Shown: in pieces, positions 18,656-21,574 of the stretch
Layout: each line of letters starts with the position of its first letter
Numbering within the stretch: position 1 is the first letter of the stretch
NCBI GenBank assembly: GCA_034698045.1
Contig: JAQGAU010001080.1
Location: 1 to 21,574 of the forward strand
Source of the DNA: Paramacrobiotus richtersi
Taxonomy: Eukaryota; Tardigrada; Eutardigrada; Parachela; Macrobiotidae
Direction: 5' to 3'
Length of the DNA stretch: 21,574 nucleotides
Position numbers and translations under genes: made by a program
The notes under the pieces: generated by a model
The model's database searches: none
The model's input: only the letters and a program-made list of their open reading frames with translations
What the model was told of the DNA's origin: nothing

Positions 18656-19666
18656 ATGCAGCTGCCTGAAAACCGCACAAACAGCTTTGCTTCCCCAGAT
18701 AATCGAACAGCAGCGCAAAACACCAACAGCCTACCTCCTTTGTTTTTTGGTTTCGTCGCCTTGACAGTGATTCCACTAACCTTCAATTCTGTGGTGCTGT
18801 TCTTCTTGTTCAAGATGAAACTTTTCCGGAATCCTTTCAACGTGTACATCGTGGCTCTGTTATGCAGCCATATCCTTTGTGTCGGAATTGCAGACCCTAT
18901 AGAAATCCTTGTCGAATATTATGGATACTGGTGGTTGGGATATCATGCCTGTACCTTATTTATTTACGCTATCTACGTTATTGCGGGTGTTACGGTACAT
19001 CTTCACGTGCTGATTAGCATTAATCGCGCTTGGGCATTATTTGGACCACTATCGTACCGAGATCGTCACACTTCAAGATTGGCCGCTCTACTATGCGTAG
19101 TCCTAGTGGTGTACGTTCATCTACTTCTTATCCCGGGAATAGCATTAGATGCCTTGTATTATCGCGTGCCGCTGACTACGAGCTGCTATCTGGACACGAA
19201 GGCACAGCGAACATGGGCCATGTTTATATCGGTTTGGGTGTTCGATGTCCCAAAGCTGTTCGTTCCGGTGTGCTATCCATTTCTTCTTTGTAAATATTTC
19301 CGAAGAGGAGGAATGACCGTTGTTGTACAATCCATCCAGGCTGAAGGAGCTCCGAACCAGAACAGAAGTCCAGGAAATATCGATCGAGCGAATCGACATA
19401 CTAAACCCCAGCCGTTTATCGTTTTGACGCTGCTGACAGTTAGCGCGTTTATTTGTTGGACACCGAGTATGATCTACTATCACCTGACTGACTTTATACC
19501 GCTTCACAAGCTGGAAATCCTCCAGCAGATACAGATGGTTTTGTTCCTGTTGTTGCCCGTGCTTGATCCGCTCCTTTTTGTATTGAGCATCGGTAGTGTA
19601 CGTTTATGGATAGTTCGCCGCTTACTAAAGTGTGACACTTCAAGTACCGATGACTCTAGCCGATAA
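18656..19666 (+). CDS. Divergent rhodopsin-like GPCR, copy 3
   Basis: Intronless and intact, 336 residues, stop TAA at 19664. I start at ATG 18656 (MQLPENRTNS) because it aligns with the starts of copies 1 and 2 and lies after the TATA box; the frame stays open back to 18449. Sequons NRT are at residues 6 and 16. TM1 is about 29-52 (N44), TM2 about 61-82 (H72 at position 2.50), TM3 about 97-121 with C99 at 3.25 and N123-R124-A125 at the DRY position, 25 residues after the Cys as expected. TM4 ends at P160, the ECL2 Cys is C177, TM5 is about 187-212, TM6 has C267-W268-T-P270, and TM7 has D304-P-L-L-F308. Cys326 may be palmitoylated, followed by a Ser/Thr-rich tail. It is closest to copies 1 and 2 throughout. 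It is an orphan plasma-membrane receptor with unknown ligand; a chemosensory or peptide role is a guess only. Confidence 0.9.
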   Translation: MQLPENRTNSFASPDNRTAAQNTNSLPPLFFGFVALTVIPLTFNSVVLFFLFKMKLFRNPFNVYIVALLCSHILCVGIADPIEILVEYYGYWWLGYHACTLFIYAIYVIAGVTVHLHVLISINRAWALFGPLSYRDRHTSRLAALLCVVLVVYVHLLLIPGIALDALYYRVPLTTSCYLDTKAQRTWAMFISVWVFDVPKLFVPVCYPFLLCKYFRRGGMTVVVQSIQAEGAPNQNRSPGNIDRANRHTKPQPFIVLTLLTVSAFICWTPSMIYYHLTDFIPLHKLEILQQIQMVLFLLLPVLDPLLFVLSIGSVRLWIVRRLLKCDTSSTDDSSR

Positions 19667-19683
19667 ATCATCATCCAGCAAGA

Positions 19684-19689
19684 ATTAAA
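19684..19689 (+). terminator. Candidate polyadenylation signal of GPCR copy 3
   Basis: ATTAAA, 18 bp after the stop codon. This is a common variant hexamer but also an easy chance match in AT-rich DNA. Confidence 0.3.
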
Positions 19690-19913
19690 AGATTGCTAGT
19701 GCTGTTAACAATACACAGTCCTATTCGTTCGAAAACGCAACTTTTCATGTTATGGCACAAGCGGTACTGTCAACAGCAGGGAAATCATGCGCGGCCAGCG
19801 CGGACCAAAAGAACAGAAGAAGTATACTATAGATCTCTTTTAGATCATTAATTTTGTTGCTGTTGCTTTATTTTGCCGGTCTTTGGTGTGCGATAATAAT
19901 AATATGCTGACGA
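19690..19913. other. Spacer before the MULE-like element
   Basis: About 220 bp. No gene or repeat beyond a short ATAATAATAATA run at 19893-19904. Confidence 0.5.
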
Positions 19914-19922
19914 TTGATGTTA

Positions 19923-20608
19923 GGGTACCACTATAGGCACCCCCGTACACCCCCTTTCACTAAAGGCACCCCCTTTGCACCCCGAATCACTATAGGCACC
20001 CCTTTTAAATTAAGAATAATTACAACATTCATCGCTTTTGCAATACGTATTGTCGTAATGAACTCGTGGCATTTGCTAACATCTGCAGCTAAGCGTATTT
20101 CCATAATACTGTTATTATATGATACCAGCTACATTGCTTTGCACTATGGTAGCTGGAAAGCTCTCCAGGAAAGAAAGTCCTTAAGGACTTCCAGATCGTC
20201 CTGATCATCTCCTGTCGTAAGGGATTCTAAACAAGCGAATATAGATGCAAACTTCGAAGAGTTCGAGGTCAACTCGAAGCGCTTCCAGAATGAGACTGAC
20301 CAGACATTTATTGCATACTTGCCGAAATGGCATCCAGATTCATTTACATTCACACACACCCGCAAAACTAAATCCCCAGCTATAATCAGTGTTGCCGCTA
20401 TCGTAATTTTGCGGAACGATTTCCACATCTGGGTGTACAACTTGATTGTTGATATTACACAGTACAACAAGTACGCGAAGCATAATGGATGGCTATAAAA
20501 TATGAAAATATAATTAGTTAATTCAAAAGGGGTGCCTATAGCAAACGGGGTGCGATAAGGGGTGCCTATAGTAAACGGGGGTGAAAGGGGGTGCCTATAG
20601 CGATTTCC
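19923..20608. mobile_element. MULE-like DNA transposon, 686 bp, 9-bp target duplication
   Basis: Flanked by an exact 9-bp duplication, TTGATGTTA (19914-19922 and 20609-20617). The ends form an imperfect inverted repeat of about 85 bp. The left end holds CTATAGGCACCCC-type words at 19931, 19960 and 19990. The right end holds the reverse complement GGGGTGCCTATAG at 20529, 20559 and 20588, each array spaced about 30 bp. A 9-bp duplication with long inverted ends suggests the Mutator (MULE) superfamily. No transposase is present, so it is non-autonomous. The core carries a 108-codon minus-strand open frame. Confidence 0.85.
20144..20470 (-). CDS. Unrecognised 108-residue ORF inside the MULE-like element
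   Basis: Open on the minus strand from ATG at 20470 to a TAG at 20144. It has a hydrophobic N-terminal part (ATLIIAGDLVLRVCVNV, about residues 26-42) and an acidic, polar C-terminal part (TTGDDQDDLEVLKDF). I do not recognise a family and it is not transposase-like. It fills about half the element, so it could be a captured gene fragment, as MULEs are known to carry, or chance. A short inverted repeat, CCAGCTAC/GTAGCTGG (20124-20156), overlaps its end. Confidence 0.25.
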   Translation of the reverse strand: MLYCVISTIKLYTQMWKSFRKITIAATLIIAGDLVLRVCVNVNESGCHFGKYAINVWSVSFWKRFELTSNSSKFASIFACLESLTTGDDQDDLEVLKDFLSWRAFQLP

Positions 20609-20617
20609 TTGATGTTA

Positions 20618-21574
20618 TACTGCTTTTAATGACAGGCAACAGCCGGTCCTTGTTCTAAAGAGCTTAGAAATTGTGCGTGGTGAATTGAAGGTCAACGTAT
20701 TTTAGCTACCATGAACTGTGTGATTTGTCGAATTTTGTGCTTGGTTTAATTGATATTTTACTTTGTATCACGTGTAGCTCGCACAATCTTACCGAGGTCT
20801 GTGTCCAGCAGAAAATATTTTTGAACTGTATCAAGCCACCACGTTTACCGGTAATAATATAATGCTGCCGTCGCTGCGGGATAATAGTATAAACAGCGTT
20901 GCAGTAACATCTGCAGATATCTGATAAAGACTTCTTATTAATAAAGACATTTGCTGCACACAAGCTCTGGTAAGGCCGTTTTTGTGGTACAATCAGACTT
21001 TTGTGAGATTACATGCCTATTTCCGGAAAAAAACGGGATACTAAAACCATCGTCTGGATAAATAACCTTTCCTCTATCAGTGAACGATCGCTAATACCCT
21101 TCTATCGTTGGAAAGAAAGACAGAATTACCTGTTAAAGAATGATGTTTTCAGTTATCTATTACAGAGCCACTTTCTTTGCCTGTCGAACAATCAGTACTG
21201 TGATTCCCAGAGGCCCGTTTTACTTGCTCTGTTTCTATTTTGATGCATCAGAAAAGACGTAAGTCGTGCGTACTTGATGCTATCCGGAATGGTAAACAAA
21301 AATAACGCTTTTCTGTAGCTGAATGAACTGTTGCCTTGTCTCTCTACTATGATGTTATCGGATCTGAGAGCTGGAAATTGTGGATTGGTCAAATATTATC
21401 AGTCTGTTATGCCCGCAGACGGGCCGGAGTATGTTAAATATTTTGCGGATTCTAAGTGACCGTGGTTTGTTTTTTAGATTACGTAGCAGGATTTGTTGAA
21501 ATAACTTTAATTGTTTCCAAGCAGTCCACTTATTTCTCGATAACAGACTTGTTAAAAATAACTAGTCATTGTTA
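20618..21574. other. Terminal stretch without a recognised gene
   Basis: 957 bp. Short open frames on both strands (for example 21013-21243 plus, 20706-20963 minus) show no recognisable domain and no splice support. AATAAA occurs at 20940-20945. No repeat or mobile-element end is seen. Confidence 0.45.

Noticed and set aside
21013-21243. 76-residue open frame near the right end
   Set aside because: No recognisable domain, no splice or promoter support, and length within chance for this composition.
1-21574. CRISPR array, bacterial operon or prophage
   Set aside because: Spliced genes, GPCRs and eukaryotic transposons show nuclear animal DNA. The regular repeats present are transposon ends, not spacer-separated direct repeats.

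Overview
This is a piece of a nuclear animal genome, not a prokaryotic one. Genes are split by GT-AG introns with AT-rich sequence, there are rhodopsin-type GPCR genes, a LINE reverse transcriptase relic, and small DNA transposons with target-site duplications. A small invertebrate fits best. A tardigrade or a similar ecdysozoan is possible, but nothing in the window proves the phylum.

Layout: (1) 1-3230 (+) holds the last eight exons of the CCR4-NOT subunit CNOT10. (2) 3769-5815 (+) holds a three-exon tRNase Z of the plant/TRZ1 short type, with all metal ligands and a possible mitochondrial presequence. (3) 5816-19700 is an accessory region built from three diverged copies of one unit: the 3' exon and 3' UTR of the tRNase Z gene, about 0.7-2 kb of conserved non-coding sequence, and an intronless GPCR gene. 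Unit A keeps the real RNase Z exon, and its GPCR (8535-9525) has a one-base frameshift. Unit B has an RNase Z relic (9838-10007); its GPCR is probably the minus-strand one at 12680-13687, displaced by a local inversion. Unit C has an RNase Z relic (15953-16464), broken by a 249-bp insertion that carries a tRNA-like sequence, and an intact GPCR (18656-19666).

Mobile DNA fills the break between units B and C. A minus-strand LINE relic (about 13870-15700) is split by an 805-bp hAT-type non-autonomous element with an 8-bp target duplication. A dispersed palindrome-bearing repeat lies at 11936 and 15852. Downstream of unit C, a 686-bp MULE-like element (19923-20608) has a 9-bp target duplication.

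CNOT10 and tRNase Z are housekeeping RNA-metabolism genes. The GPCRs form a lineage-specific orphan cluster with unusual core motifs (His at 2.50, NRA in place of DRY, D/NPxxF). Two of them share a TATA promoter architecture; the frameshifted copy has lost its TATA box. The most interesting feature is the way this receptor cluster appears to have grown, with a piece of the neighbouring tRNase Z gene carried along in each copy.
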